64,000 nucleotides of DNA, taken from positions 157,447 through 221,446 of the forward strand of contig WBMV01000131.1 in assembly GCA_013396655.1 (NCBI GenBank), in the 5' to 3' direction. The translations under genes and the position numbers were made by a program. The notes beneath the pieces were generated by a model. It saw nothing but the letters and a program-made list of their open reading frames with translations, was not told where the DNA came from and made no database searches. Source of the DNA: Campylorhamphus procurvoides. Lineage: Eukaryota; Chordata; Aves; Passeriformes; Dendrocolaptidae. Below, one piece after another: positions 15,930 through 27,732 of the stretch (positions are counted from its first letter, which is position 1; each line of letters starts with the position of its first letter).

Positions 15930-17805
15930 CCCTCAGTCCCTGCTGACACCCGGGGATGGTCCCACCATGAGCAAGTGCTGCGAGGGCGTGGGGCTGCCAT
16001 GCCTGTTTAAGGTCAGTGCCACTGTCACCTGCCTGGGTCCCTCTTCTCTCAGGGAGGGCAGGAATCCTGCAAACCCCCAGCCTGGGGCAGCTGGAGGAGA
16101 GCCATGGGGAAGGGGGGGATCTCAGGGAGGACAGGCTGGGGGCAGCAGCTTTGCCCCATGTGGGCAAAGTGGGTTAATTTGGGGTGTAGAGCAGGGCAGG
16201 AGGCAGCTGCAATATCATGGAATCTCCTGAGTTGGGAGGGACCCAAAGGGATCATCCAGTCCAACTCCTGGCCCTGCACAGGGTACCTCAAAGTCCCACC
16301 CTGTCCCTGTCCCACTGTCCAACCCCTCCTGGAGCTCTGGCAGCCTTGGGGCTGTGCCCACTGCCCTGGGCAGCCTGGTCAGTGCCCACCACCCTCTGGG
16401 GGAAGAATCTTGTCCCGAGATCCCACCTAACCCTGCCCTGACACAGCTCCAGCCCTTCCCTGGGTCCTGTCTCTGGTCTTCTCACTGGGGTGGCAGCAGA
16501 GAGCCCAACCCAGGGGGGAACCTGCGGTGGGTGATGGAGCAAAACTCACCCTGCACGATGCTGGGAAGAGCTGGACTCATCCCACCTGCAGGGACACAAA
16601 TCCCTGTCCCAGAGGTGGGACAGGAGCAGGTTGGGGAGGAGAGGAACCCCCCAGCCCAGGGCCCTCCCTGCACAAAGCTGAGGTGTGCTGGGATAACGGT
16701 GGGACTCGATGTTCTCAGTGATCTTTTCCAACCCGATTAACTCCATGATCCAATGAGACCCCCCCGAGGTGCGCTGTCCCCACGTCCCTTGGGAGGATGT
16801 GAGTGCGACACAGTGACCTCCTTGACTGCAGCACCGGGATTAGCCCTGACAAAACGATCCCTTTATGGGCTGGATAAACACCTTAGGGATGTCAGCAGGG
16901 ATTAGCCCCCGCCAGGCCCTGCTGGGCTAATCACCCAGGGGCCGAGGTAGCCCCGGGGCATCGCCCAACTGCCTCTTGGCATGGTTGCCACCATCACCCA
17001 TGTGCCACGAGCTAACCGTGTGTGTCATCCTCCCCCCGGGCAGGGTGTGGGCATGGCCAATGCCCGGCCCGCCAGGTACCTGCTGGTGTTCGACTTCGAC
17101 GAGACCATCGTGGATGAGAACAGCGACGACTCGGTGGTGCGGGCGGCGCCGGGCCAGGCGCTGCCGGAGCCGCTGCAGCAGAGGTTCCACCAGGGCTCCT
17201 ACAACGAGTACATGCAGCGCGTCCTCACCTTCCTGGGTGACAATGGCGTCAGGATAGCCGACTTCAAGGCCATCTACGAGAACATCCCGCTGTCCCCCGG
17301 CATGCCAGAGCTCTTCCAGTTCCTCTCCAAGAACCACGAGCTCTTCGAGATCATCCTCATCTCCGACGCCAACATGTTCGGCATCGAGGCCAAGCTGAGG
17401 GCGGCCGGCGTTTATTCCCTCTTCCGCAAGATCTTCAGCAACCCGTCCAGCTTTGACAAGAGGGGCTACCTCACCCTGGGGCCCTACCACAGCCACAAGT
17501 GCCTTGACTGCCCGGCCAACATGTGCAAACGCAAGATCCTCACGGAATACCTGGCGGAGAGGGCGCAGGAGGAGGTGGAGTTCGAGCGGGTCTTCTACGT
17601 GGGAGACGGTGCCAATGATTTCTGCCCTTCCGTGGCTTTGACTTCGGCGGACGTGGCTTTCCCACGGAAGGGCTACCCCATGCACAGGATGACCCAGGAG
17701 ATGGAGAAGAAGCAACCTGGAGTCTTCAAGGCCACTGTTGTCCCGTGGGAATCGGCCACGGAGGTCACCCGGTATCTCCAGGAGCACCTCAAGAAGAAAT
17801 GTTGA
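15930..17805 (+). CDS. PHOSPHO1: PHOSPHO1, phosphoethanolamine/phosphocholine phosphatase
   Basis: Exon 15930-16011 carries 5' UTR and the ATG at 15967 (15 codons, [15 protein letters not shown]). Its donor gtcagt joins acceptor cag 17041-17043 to exon 17044-17805 (TGA). The product is 268 aa, the length I recall for the chicken enzyme. It is a HAD-superfamily phosphatase that releases phosphate from phosphocholine and phosphoethanolamine, feeding matrix-vesicle mineralisation in cartilage and bone. Motif [10 protein letters not shown] puts the nucleophile and acid/base at D32 and D34; D43 and D123 (in LISDAN), discussed as substrate-contact residues, are present. Motif [11 protein letters not shown] has D203 and D207. 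Cys-rich [12 protein letters not shown] is also conserved. A downstream ATG at 17053 in exon 3 could give a shorter form. The gene is complete. Confidence 0.97.
16213..16475 (-). mobile_element. CR1 LINE 3' fragment, minus orientation
   Basis: On the minus strand the piece ends in a diverged tggatgatccctttgggtcc then gattccatga, preceded by a gggcaggg...gggcagtgggcacagcccca segment. It resembles an older CR1 subfamily than the copies at 2.1 and 9.9 kb. Confidence 0.75.
16688..16753 (+). mobile_element. CR1 3' tail remnant
   Basis: A short terminal piece: gggactcgatgttctcagtg, atcttttccaacccgattaa, ctccatgatcc. It matches the usual CR1 end but lacks the body. Confidence 0.6.
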
Positions 17806-17975
17806 GGGAGGCTCCACGGAGACTCATGTCCTACAAGTGGCTGGGAAAAGAGAAGGCCTGGGGTGGTCCCATCCTGTGCCCCTGCACTGCTCGCTTAGCC
17901 CCACTCCTGGGATGTTCTCCTGCCTTTCCAAGCTCCTTCCTCTCCGGTGAATAAAGCACTTTCTCCAGGTCCCTC
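17806..17975 (+). terminator. PHOSPHO1: PHOSPHO1 3' UTR and poly(A) signal
   Basis: A canonical AATAAA at 17950-17955 lies 145 bp after the stop codon, followed by a T/C-rich stretch. A second AATAAA at 18444-18449 may give a longer form. Confidence 0.8.
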
Positions 17976-19657
17976 TCCCTCCCCTGCCATGGTGAGATGG
18001 AGCCGTCCGGGCAGCTCGGACACCTGGTCCCACTGGGGCCTTTGCCAGCATTAATGGGGATTTTTTCTGGTTGTGTTACTACTTTCCTTTCCCTTTTGAC
18101 TTCACAAGAGGGTTCCTAAAAAACCAGAAGCCAGTTCCCTGCAGGCTGGGAACATCCATCCTGCTGCCATCCTCCCCCTCCACTGCCCCCATGATCTCCT
18201 AGCCATGTGAGGAGCTGCCTGCCTGAACCTGATGCTCAAGGGCTCCTTCCCTCCTTGGAAGCCCACTGGGAATTTAATCCAGGAAATTCGTGCTGCCTGG
18301 GCACCCTGGCCCTTCCAAATCCCACCCCAACAGGGCAGCTCCAGGCCCAGCGACCGAGCCTTGTGATGGGACTGAGTGTCCCCTGTGACTTTATTCTGAA
18401 AAACACATGCCATGAGGATCAGGAAAGCTTTTGGAAAGCTTGGAATAAACCTCTCTAGCCTATCCCCACTCCTTGCCAGGGCACAGGAACCACAGCCCCC
18501 TGCAGGGAGGAGGACCTGTCCTTGCCTTCCACTTCCATCCTCTGCTCCTGCTTCCAGGGTGAAGTGTCCCCATGTCCCTGACAGGTTCCTCCTTGCCCTG
18601 AGCCCTTTCCAGTCGTGTCCTTGTGCTTGCTGGATCGTGTGACTCCCCCTCTTACCCAGGGAGGGAAAAATTCCCCTCCTGACCTGGCCGAGAGGTGCCA
18701 AACCCCCCTGGGGAGGTTTTGTGGTGCTGTGGCACTTCTGGCACCGGGTCCTCAGAGGCCAAACCTGCCCTAGCCCATGTCCCCCCCCACTGCAGTATTA
18801 ATTACCCCTTCTAATTGCACTCTGCAGGGGGGGACCTCCAGGATCTGCTGCTCTCTGGTGTTGGCTTCTCCTGGATTTATCCACAGCCTTACCGGCCCCT
18901 GAGGGTGGCTCATGACTCCTCCAAACCCTGGAAACCCTGACAGCAAACCCCAACACTAAGGAAATAACCAAAGCAGCCCTGAGTTGTTCCTCCTCTATTT
19001 CATTCCCTCCTCTTTGTTCTTCCTCCTCCGGACCCCGTTCAACTGTGTGGAACTTAAAGCCATGGAATTAAAAATACATATATATGTATATAGATAGATA
19101 TCTCTATATTGCAGATACACAACTTGGTTGTATCCAGGACATAAACCTGGGTGTGAAACAGCTCTGAGTAGCACCGAAATGTTGTTTCTCTTCCTTGGGC
19201 TGGTGGAAGTCGGGGAACGGTCACGGGGTCAGGGTACAAGCAGGGAATCCCTGTGGATTGGGGTCTGGATCATCCCTGCTGTGGCTCAAGCCAGTGGGCA
19301 CAGCAGGCAGGTTTCCTGGAGCTGCTCTCCTCAGCCCAGTGTCCCATCCTGGGGTTTCATCCTGTGCTGCCCTCGCTCTTCCCACAGGGCCGGGAGCAGC
19401 ACCAGCATCAGCCTCTGGGATCAGCGTGCTGCCTGCTGTGTTTCCATGGCCAGAGAGCTCAGTGTCCCGTGCCAAACCTCCCCAAGGAGGGACACGGGAG
19501 AGGGGGTGGAGTCCTGCCGGGGCGCAGCAGTGCCAGGGCCGAGCTGTGCCAATTCCCAGCTGTGCAAAGCCCTAATTCCAAAGCAAAGCACGGCCCGAGG
19601 AGAGCGGGGTGAGGCCGATGCGGGGAGGGGGATGCAGGGGCTGCCTGCCCTCGGTGC
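17976..19657. other. Convergent intergenic region between PHOSPHO1 and ABI3, including probable ABI3 3' UTR
   Basis: The two genes converge here. A minus-strand AATAAA (TTTATT at 18390-18395) is the nearest canonical ABI3 poly(A) candidate I saw and would overlap the longer PHOSPHO1 end. A short TA/GATA microsatellite lies at 19074-19112. No other gene is recognised. Confidence 0.5.
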
Positions 19658-22600
19658 TCAGACGGGCTCCACGTAATTCCCGGGGAAGAATCCTGCCTCC
19701 TCCCCCATGACACCCTCACACCAGCCGTCCGAGTAGCGACGTGTGACGAAGAGGAGGGCGCCGGGCTGGAAGGAGAGCTCGTTGTCCTTCTGCCGTGTGT
19801 AGGGGTACAGGGCCACCACTGTGGGGGGAAAGAGAGGGGCCATGGAGCCCGGCAAGGCCACCACAGGGGACGGGCCACTACCAGGAAGGGGGGACATGAA
19901 CAGGCATGGCAAAGCTGGGCTCTCTGTGCTGTGGCTGTGGGCAAGGGTTTAACCCAAACTGAGCCAGAGGACCTGGGGATCCACCGTACCTTTCTCCAGG
20001 TAGTTCTCTGGTGCCCACGGAGGCTCCTCTGCAGCAGGGGATGGTGGTGGAGGGGCCAAGTCCTCAAAGTCGGGCAAAGCTGATGGTAGTGGCAGCACCT
20101 CAGGGTCATTGGGGGCTGCAAAACCTCCCAGATGGATGAGGGATGAAGGGCTCCAGGAGGGATGACAGGCTCCAGGTGGTCCCACAGAGCCCCCACTCCG
20201 TGTCCTCCCAACCCCTCTGGAGCACTGAGCACTCACCTGGGGGCAGGAGGTCTGGTGGGGGCACAGCCAAGTCCTCTGGTGGTGGTGGTGGGAGAAGATC
20301 CCCGGGGAGAGGGGGTGGTGGTGGGATGGCAGCTGCAGGTGGTGGGGGTGGCCCTGGCAGGGATGGCTCCGGAGGGGGTGGACCAGGAGCAGGTGGTGCC
20401 AGCAGGGAGGGCAGTGGTGGTGGTGCTGGGATTCCTTCCCCAGGAGCTGCAGGGGCCCCACTGGAGCTGGGAGTGGAGGAACAGCAGTGTCAGGGTGGGT
20501 CTGGCTCTGCCCCCACTCTGAGCACAGACACTTTGCCCCATGCCTGGACAAGGTGCCCCTGGATGTGGGCACCATGTGGCAGGAGATCCTGCATCTGTGT
20601 GCAAACCCCTTCCCCAGCCCATGCCTCCTTTTCCCCATCAGGGTCCCTCTCCATGAGAAGACATTTTTGCTGCAGAGACAAGGACTGCCAGGGGAGCAAA
20701 GCCCCTAAACCCCTTAATTTCCCATCTAAACCCCTTTGCAGCAGAACCTCCCCCAAGCAGCAGCAGCGTGACAGGGGCTGCCCTGGCTTCTCCCAGGTCT
20801 TCCCCACCCTCCAAGGGTGCCAATACCTGATGGATGCCAGAGAGGAGGTGGAGGAGGCTGCAGAGAGCTTGCTCTCGGGCACCACAGGCGGCTGGATGGG
20901 CTCAGGGATGCGGGTGCTTCTCCTGTGGGCACAGCATCCAGCTCAGCATGGGGACCGGACCCCATGAATCCACTCCATGTCACTGCTCGGTGACACAGGA
21001 AGGCCAAGCCCCCCCAAACCCCACACCCATCCTCACCCCAGGGTGCCCACAGCCTGCACTGATGACTTGGTGCCCTTCCGAGCCAGCGTGCCGGTGCGGG
21101 ACAGCTGCGTGCTGTGGTCCTGTGGGCACAGGGAGACACAGAGGTGAGATGGGTGAAGGATGAGGATGAGCTGCCCCATAAATTGGCTCACTGGGACCCC
21201 TCCCCACCCACGAGGAGCAGCCCCCCGAGGCCTCTGCTGGCCCCCCGTGGGAGCAGCCCAGCGGAAGGAGCCACCGTGGGAACTGCAGGCCCGGTGTCAC
21301 CACTTCCCCCCGCCCGTGTCTGAGAGGCCTCTGAACACCCTCCCGTGGGCGCCTTCCGGAGCTGGGAAAGGGACTTTGGGGGTGCAAGGCTGCTCAGCTC
21401 TTCCTGTGGGTGCCTTCTGGTGCTGGGGAAAGAGACTGTGGGGGTGGCAATGTCCCAGCTCAGCACCAGTCCTGGGTGGCCTTTGCTGAGCACTGTGTGC
21501 CTCAGCCTCCCTTTGTGTGCTGGGCTGTGTCCCCCTCCCCAGGCTGGGAGCACCGGGCAGGATGAGTCCCAGGGTGGGCTGCAGGGCATGGACAGACCCC
21601 CCTTCTCCATCCAGGAGGAGTTTGAGCCCACCTGTGCAGCAGTCAGTGTAGTGCTGGGGACAGCAGGACCCCCCACCCCTGTGGGACCCCCTCCTGCCCC
21701 AGGCTGACCTTTATGCCATGGCCAATGTTGTCCAGGACACTGAAGTTGAGGGGTTTCCTGTAATAGGGCTCCAAGGAGGGAGGGCTGGGGGGGGCCACGA
21801 TCTTCTGGTAGGATGGGAACCTCTTGGTGACGGTCAACGAGCCGATCTCCCGGCGGGACACCTTCTCCTTGTGGATGTCCACCATCTGCAGAGGCAACAC
21901 TGTCCACAATGTCCCATCCCAGGTTCTCCCCACCTCCTGCTGCCCCTACCACCCTTCCCAGCCCTGCCTCCCTGCCTGGAAGGGAGGGGATGCAGGGGAG
22001 GATCAGGATTGAGCCTGAACCCTCAGGTTCAGCATCCCCTGCAGGGACAGCAGGTCTTCAACCCCTCAGAGCTGCCCAAACCCCCTTTCCTGGAGCCCCC
22101 CCAACCCCTCCCCAGAGGATGGTCCCACCTGGGCCACGCAGGTGATGTCGGCCTCCACCTTGGACAGCTGGGCTGCCTGCAGGTCCAGCAGCCTCAGGAA
22201 GGCAGTGGCCAGGCTGCTGACCTGGTAGGTGACGCTGGCCAGGGACTGTGTGCTCAGTGCCATCGTCTCCTCCAGCGCCTTCCTCTTGTCACTGGCCTGC
22301 AGGGGGGAAACCCAGCCTGGAGGGGACAAGCCCACCACACATGGCACTGCCACGCTCCACACTGGGGTCACACGGCACCAGAGATGATGCTTCTGCTTTC
22401 CAAATGCATCAGACTTCCCCTGGCTCTTCTGGCAGGACACCCGGCACGGGGTGAACCCCATCCCCAGGGATTCACTGGGATTCCTCCCCGGGATGCTGAG
22501 CAGAGTGCCTGGCTCAGCCTCCTGCCACCCCTGGGGCCATGCCACCAGAGGGCTGCAGGAGGGACACCTGGCCAAGCCACCAGCTCTGCTGGGGACGGTG

Positions 22601-23404
22601 TCTCAGTTCTCTAAATAGTTCATCACATTTCCCCTTCAGTTCTGCTCCGGCAGGTCTGACCCCTTGGGACCCCTCAGGGTCTGGCTCGAGACAGCAAGGC
22701 CACAGACAGGCTTGGCAAAGCACACACAGATCCCTCCAGCAGAGACACCCCCTCCAGCAAATAGGGCCAGAACAAGATTTTTTATCCTTATTTCACCCCA
22801 AAAGCTCCTGTCCCCCCCTTCCCTCAGTGGGGGACAGGCAGGGAGGAGGAGGAGGATGGCAGAAGAGCTCCAGCTTCATGCTTGCTCTCCATGTGCAGGC
22901 ACCCAACTCTGCCCTGCCAGTGGGCACCTCTGAATGAATGGGCACAGATAGCCCAGGGAGAGCTCGTGTCCCTGGTCCTCTCCCAGGGCTCTCCCAGAGG
23001 CACCAGATCCCAGGAGAACTCTCCCTTCATGCCAAACCCACCACGAGAGCTGCTGTGGAGCAAGAGGGAAAACTGAGGCAGGAGGAGAACAACATGGACA
23101 GCACCATAGGATAGTGGAAGCCAAGAGGGATGCTCAGGCTCCCATCTCTGAGGGCAGAGCCTTCACCATCACCCCATCACCCACCCACCAGCCACCCCTC
23201 TGGGACCACCACCTCACCAGACCTCCCGGGTGGTCCCAGCACCACCTGCAGCCCAAACCCACCCTACACTGTCCCTGTGCCCCTCACCTGCAGGTAGTTG
23301 CTCTCGCAGTAGTCAGCGACCCTGTGCAGGTTGCCGTGCTGGTCCCGCAGGCCCTGCCGGCCCTGGGGGATGTCGCGCTGCTGCAGCTGCTCCAGCTCCG
23401 ACAT
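19658..23404 (-). CDS. ABI3: ABI3, ABI family member 3 (NESH), WAVE-complex adaptor
   Basis: Eight coding exons on the minus strand, in gene order: 23404-23288, 22296-22129, 21885-21709, 21119-21037, 20922-20827, 20466-20237, 20115-19990, 19818-19658 (stop at 19660-19658). Phases agree throughout and give about 385 aa (human 366). Starting at 20460 instead would shorten exon 6 by two residues. The N-terminus (MSELEQLQQRDIP..., then DKRKALEETMA and VSRREIGSLT) is the Abi helical/homeodomain-homologous region. RPLNFSVLDNIGHGIKD and LSRTGTLARK follow. A Ser-rich stretch (AASSTSSLAS) and a proline-rich segment of about 100 residues lead to an SH3 domain, residues about 333-385, with ALYPY, SDGWCEG and FFPGNYVEPV. 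ABI proteins scaffold WAVE-Arp2/3 actin remodelling; ABI3 is enriched in myeloid cells and microglia in mammals. Confidence 0.96.
19819..23287 (-). other. ABI3: ABI3 introns (seven)
   Basis: All seven introns have GT-AG ends on the minus strand. The longest, 22297-23287, separates exon 1 from exon 2. Others over 300 bp are 21120-21708 and 20467-20826. I recognise no repeat element or RNA gene in them. Confidence 0.85.
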
Positions 23405-25707
23405 CGTGCCGGGCTCGGCTCCCACTTCCTCCCCGCCTGCCTCGGCGCTGGGTTTTGAAGCTGGTGGCGGTGCTGACGCAGGGCCTGCGGGCGCCACGGT
23501 GTCCCCGTCCCCCCGAGGGACACCCCGCCGGCGGGGAGCCCGCCCTGGAGAGGAACAGTGGGGGATCAGCGGGGAAGGAAGCCAGCGTGGCTCCAGCCCC
23601 ACGAGGGATGGGTTTGGGGGGCTGCCCTGGCCAGGGCAGGGATGGGAGCGGGGAAGGATGTGAGTCATGGGGCAAGGAGCAGTGCAGGGTGGGTGGCAGT
23701 GACCCAAAATGATCCCGAGCCCCATCTCTGTCACCTGTGCCCGCCATCCACGAGCCACTGCTGCCCTCCTGGTGGGCTGGGGCCGAGCCAGGCTTGGGCA
23801 CATCCAGGGATCCAACATTTCCTTCCCTTTACCTTTATCAGCCAGGCAAGGGGCACAGCCAAGGGCAGTGTTTCCACTGCCAGGTTCCCCCTCCCTGGAA
23901 AAGCCCCGTGGCCCTCGTGCATCCCACACAGCACTGCCCTGGCACCAGACCTGACTGCGCTCAGGGCACAGCGGGATGTGCCAAGTGACCCCACGAGGTG
24001 CCTGTCCTTCCCTCGCTGGGACAGCGTGTCCTTCCCAGTGCTTTGCTAAGGACGTTTCACATCCCCACGGGTGAGGCTGCAGGAAATTCCCACTTCCCCG
24101 GTGCTTGGAAATCCCCCTCCACCCTCTCCTCCTCCACCCGCTGGTCCTTCCTTGAGGCCTCCTGAGCTCCATCCTCAGCCCCAGTGACTTTGCACCAGCC
24201 AGACAGGAGAAACCCCACATTAGGGCTTGGCCCTTCCTGAGCCTGCGGCCCCTCCAGCACAAGGACGAGGGAAATGATGGATTTCCTCCAGCACTGGCCC
24301 AGCTCCTCACACCCTGAAGGACCGAGAGCCGCCCGAGCTGCTCCTGGCCCCAGCGAGGCTGCAGCAGCCCCCAGACCTCCCCTGGGCCCAGTTCCCCTCC
24401 TAAACTGGGTGGAAGCTGCTCTGATCCCCCTCAAGGATCAATCCCACCACACCAGGGCAGGATTCAGACACCCCACAGGCTCAGACCCCCATGGCAGGGG
24501 CACAAAGACTTCCCAGGTGTCCCAGCCAGTCACCTACCCACTCTTCCTCCCCATCCTCACCCTCCCCACAGCCCCACCGCTGATTACCCTGGACTTTGAG
24601 GCTAATTCCCAACACCTGACCAGCTTATTCTCCTGAGACCATTATCAGCTTAAGGACCAAAGACATCTGCTTCCCACTGCCCTCCTGGAGAAGTCTTCAA
24701 GCTCTGAGGAGAGCAGTATCTCCCCTCGGATGGGGCTCTGAGCGTTTCCACCGCAGAGAGGGGCAGCCCCCCTGCCCCCCCAGGTAAGTGGCTTTGCTGC
24801 TTCCAGCTGCATCGTGGGGTCCCACCTGCTTTGGGAGCCACTTTCTCTGTGGGTTGGTAGCTCAGCTGTGCCACTTTTGGCTCCTCATGCAGCTCCCAGG
24901 GCTGGCTGTGTCCCGAGGGATGGATGGCAGGGGAGCACAGGGCACACTTGCCATGGGAGCAGCTGCACAGCAGGGTCTGGCACACACAGGCTCGACACCT
25001 TCTGAGCAGGGCCATGGCATAGTTCAGCTTCAGCACCTCTACCTTTTATTTAAAAGGTTCAGGCCAGGCTTTTAAACCCAAGTTTTAACATGGAAATAGA
25101 TCTCACAGTGCAGGTCAGCTCTGTGGGCATCTCACATAATCCTTGGGTGGGCTTTTGTGGAAAAAGAGTTGGGCTTTTCCAACCCACACAGCCCCAAAAA
25201 CTTTCAGTGGCAGCAAGTGATGCCTCTGTGTAACATCAGTTAAGTTCAGAGCAATGGAGGAGCCATGTTAAAAATACCTGGGGGAAAGGCATAAGGAGAG
25301 GAAAACCAAAATACTACATTTAGTTCCTTAGAAAACCTCCAAAGATGTTGCCCAGACATGAGACACTGATCAGGGGGGTGCAGTTTGCAGAGCTGGGCAT
25401 CCAGGTTCTCCTACCTCATTTCTTGGGGAAACAGCCCCTGTGGTGGCAAAGACCTCCTTAAAAACTAGGCTGGATCCTCCTCCTCTGCCCTCAAACTGCA
25501 TCTGTTGCTCCAAGTGCCTGCTGAGAGGGAGCAAATGAAAATCTGGGAACAGCAGATGTTACAGGAAGGGGCTGAAAGGTGCTCCTGCCTCGGTTTCCTC
25601 TTAGGATCAGCCTATCCCTCACCTTGGGGGCAGCTGGAACATTGGGGGGACTTGCAGTACTATTGGGGACAAAGGAATAATCCCAATAATGAGCCATTTC
25701 CTTGCAG
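23405..25707. promoter_or_regulatory. Head-to-head ABI3/GNGT2 intergenic region with candidate GNGT2 5' exon
   Basis: ABI3 (-) and GNGT2 (+) diverge from here. GC-rich sequence around 23405-23560 holds the ABI3 5' UTR and probable promoter. A strong + strand donor cag|gtaagt at 24783/24784 suggests a GNGT2 noncoding exon ending at 24783. GATTA at 24582-24586 and a TAATT at 24603 are possible homeodomain (CRX/OTX-like) cores near it. The remaining DNA shows nothing recognisable. Confidence 0.45.
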
Positions 25708-26381
25708 TTCCAGGGCAAAATGGCTCAGGACATGACGGAGAAGGAGCTGCTGAAGATGGAGCTGGATCAGCTGAAGAAAGAGGTGAAAAATGAGAGGCAA
25801 ATGGTGAGTTTCTCACCCGAAACACAATGGGGTTTTCCCTGGGGTAACTTTCTCACCTGGCAGTGACTTTCTTTCCTGCTGCAAAGAACCACAAGCCCTA
25901 AAATTAAGTCCCAAATACAGCAGAAACACCTGCACTCCACCTCTCCCCTCCAGATGAACATTCCCCTTTTAGCTCCACATCCCAGAGCCCATCCCACACC
26001 TGGTGAGGTGTCCGTAACACCCTGGGAATGCTCTTGGGACAAGCCATGCTGGGTGGGATTTCCATGGCCACAGTTCCCTTCTCCCACTGCACCTGCCAAA
26101 GTGTCCATAACACCCCAGGGATGATTTTGGGACACCCCATGCCAGGTGAGACATTCCTGGTCACGGTTCCCCCTCTCCCACGGCACAAACGGGTCCACAG
26201 GGAGCTCCACAGTGAGGATTCCATCCCAGACACGGAATGTCTCCTTCCTTGGCAGGTCTCCAAGACTGCCAAAGAGCTCAAGGAGTACGTCGAGTCCATG
26301 GCAGGCGAGGACCCTCTGCTGAAAGGAATCCCTGAGGACAAGAACCCCTTCAAGGAGAAGGGAGGCTGTATAATAAGCTGA
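25708..26381 (+). CDS. GNGT2: GNGT2, cone transducin gamma subunit (G protein gamma-T2)
   Basis: Coding exon 25708-25803 (acceptor cag 25705-25707, ATG 25720) joins 26256-26381 (TGA) by a phase-0 GT-AG intron. The product is 69 aa, the human length. The whole protein is a GGL domain: an N-terminal helix (KELLKMELDQLKKEVKNER) that coils with G-beta, a second helix (AKELKEYVESMAG), then the NPFKEKGGC core. It ends with the prenylation box CIIS, which by its final Ser predicts farnesylation, as known for transducin gammas. Partners are G-beta-3 and cone transducin alpha, at photoreceptor outer-segment membranes. In mammals it is also expressed outside the retina. The candidate 5' noncoding exon is at about 24.7 kb. 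Confidence 0.97.
25997..26184 (+). repeat. Diverged tandem duplication, period about 93 bp, in the GNGT2 intron
   Basis: Two units start with cacctg at 25997 and 26090. Shared landmarks are tgtcc(g/a)taacaccc, gggaca and ccctctcccac. They differ at roughly a quarter of positions, so the duplication is older than the one at 7.2 kb. Confidence 0.75.
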
Positions 26382-27700
26382 CCCCCCAGTGCTGGCACCA
26401 CCAGGCATGGGGATGTTCCCATTTGCAACCCAGGACTGTCAGAAACCTGCTTTCCCTGTAGTCTGCCCTGGGCACTGGGGAGCCCAGAACCACAGCGTAG
26501 TGCAGCTAAAGGACAGCAAAAGGAAAAAAAAAGACCAAAAAAAGAAAAAAACCCCACCAATCCCCTCCCTGCTGCTACCGGGGCTGAGGTTGGGCCGCCG
26601 CAGCGTCGCTGTCTGTGCTCTCACAGCCGAGCTTTGGTTTCCCACGAGCACAACTTCTGCATTTTTAGCAGCTGGAGCAAAGGGGGGGTTGATGGAACCA
26701 CCGAGCTGGGTCTGCTCTCACACTTCTCCAAGCCCCCAGAGCTGAGCCCCGCTGGCTCCAGAGGAGCCTCCTGGCAGGACCCACCTCCCAGTGTCTCTTC
26801 CTCCTCTGGAAACCCCCTGCCAGCCGTGGGAAAACAGGCTTGTGACTGTGGTGGCTCCGAGGGCTGCCCCAGTGTCACTGTGTCACCTCCCCTCTGCTGC
26901 CCAGGGGGGCTCCCAAATCTCATCCCACCATGTCCCATCAATCTGGGGAGCAGCAGCTCTCTGGAGCAAGACAGGACTCTCCTGCCCTAAGATAGCAATG
27001 CCAGGCCAGGATCCTCCTGTTCCTAAGTTTTCACAGGACAAATTTCATCTCCTGCTTGACAGAAAAAAGCTGGGGCACAGCCAGCTCCTGAGTTCTTCAG
27101 CAGGGAAAATCTGTGGGATTTGTTGTTTGGGTTTTTTTTTTAAATCCTTTACAGCTACATCTGATCTTTGGGAAAGCTCTCCAAAACTTCCCCAGACCCT
27201 CAACCCCAAAACAGAAGCATTAGGTGTTTTAATTTCTGAGTCTCTCAGGTTGTCCCCATCCCACTCCTGCCCTGTGCTGACCATTCCTGCCAGAGAGGAT
27301 GTCCCAACTTTCCTCTTTGGGAAGAGGTGATGGGGCAGGAGCGACCTGTGGGGCTGCTGGAAGCTCCAGAACACCGTGGAGATGGCCTTGGGAGTGGTTT
27401 AAACGCTGGACTTGCAGGGAAATCGCTCTGGATGCCACTTGGAGCAGCGTTTTCCTGCCTGCCGGGTCTGTGCTCCCTCTCACTGGTGGCTCAGGGGGTC
27501 CCTCAGCACTTCAGCCACGGGGACACCCCAAAATTGGGGGTCCCTGCAGAGCACGGACACAAGGAAGTGGATTTTCCTCAGGCCACTCCCCTGCAGCCAG
27601 AACCGCCCACCCCCTGCACCTCCCCAGCCAAAACCCCACCAAAATAAAGGTGGGTTTGTTCTCTCTCGCAGATGCTCAATAAACCCTCCAGCTGCACCAC
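26382..27700 (+). terminator. GNGT2: GNGT2 3' UTR with two poly(A) signals
   Basis: AATAAA occurs at 27643-27648 and again at 27678-27683, followed by a T/G-rich stretch. The 3' UTR would be about 1.3 kb. A nearer signal was not found. An A-rich run lies at 26520-26555. Confidence 0.6.
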
Positions 27701-27732
27701 GGCCTCTGTCTTTCTTGCAGCAGTGAGGGGCA

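Larger units (their letters stand above)
16012..17043 (+). other. PHOSPHO1: PHOSPHO1 intron 2
   Basis: Phase-0 intron between the short N-terminal exon and the catalytic exon. It holds two CR1 remnants in opposite orientation. An open frame runs upstream of the last exon into the intron from 16981, but the clean acceptor and the match to the chicken N-terminus favour splicing. Confidence 0.9.

Noticed and set aside
16981..17043. A PHOSPHO1 start at the in-frame ATG at 16981
   Set aside because: A consensus cag acceptor at 17041-17043 and the upstream exon giving [15 protein letters not shown] reproduce the expected 268-aa protein, so 16981-17043 is intronic.
20143..20967. A 274-residue + strand frame over ABI3
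   Set aside because: It is antisense to well-supported ABI3 exons; the Gly-rich translation mirrors the proline-rich coding strand.
23264..24310. A 348-residue minus-strand frame running upstream of the ABI3 ATG
   Set aside because: The conserved ABI N-terminus starts at the ATG at 23404, and upstream residues show no ABI similarity. The open frame follows from GC-rich composition.
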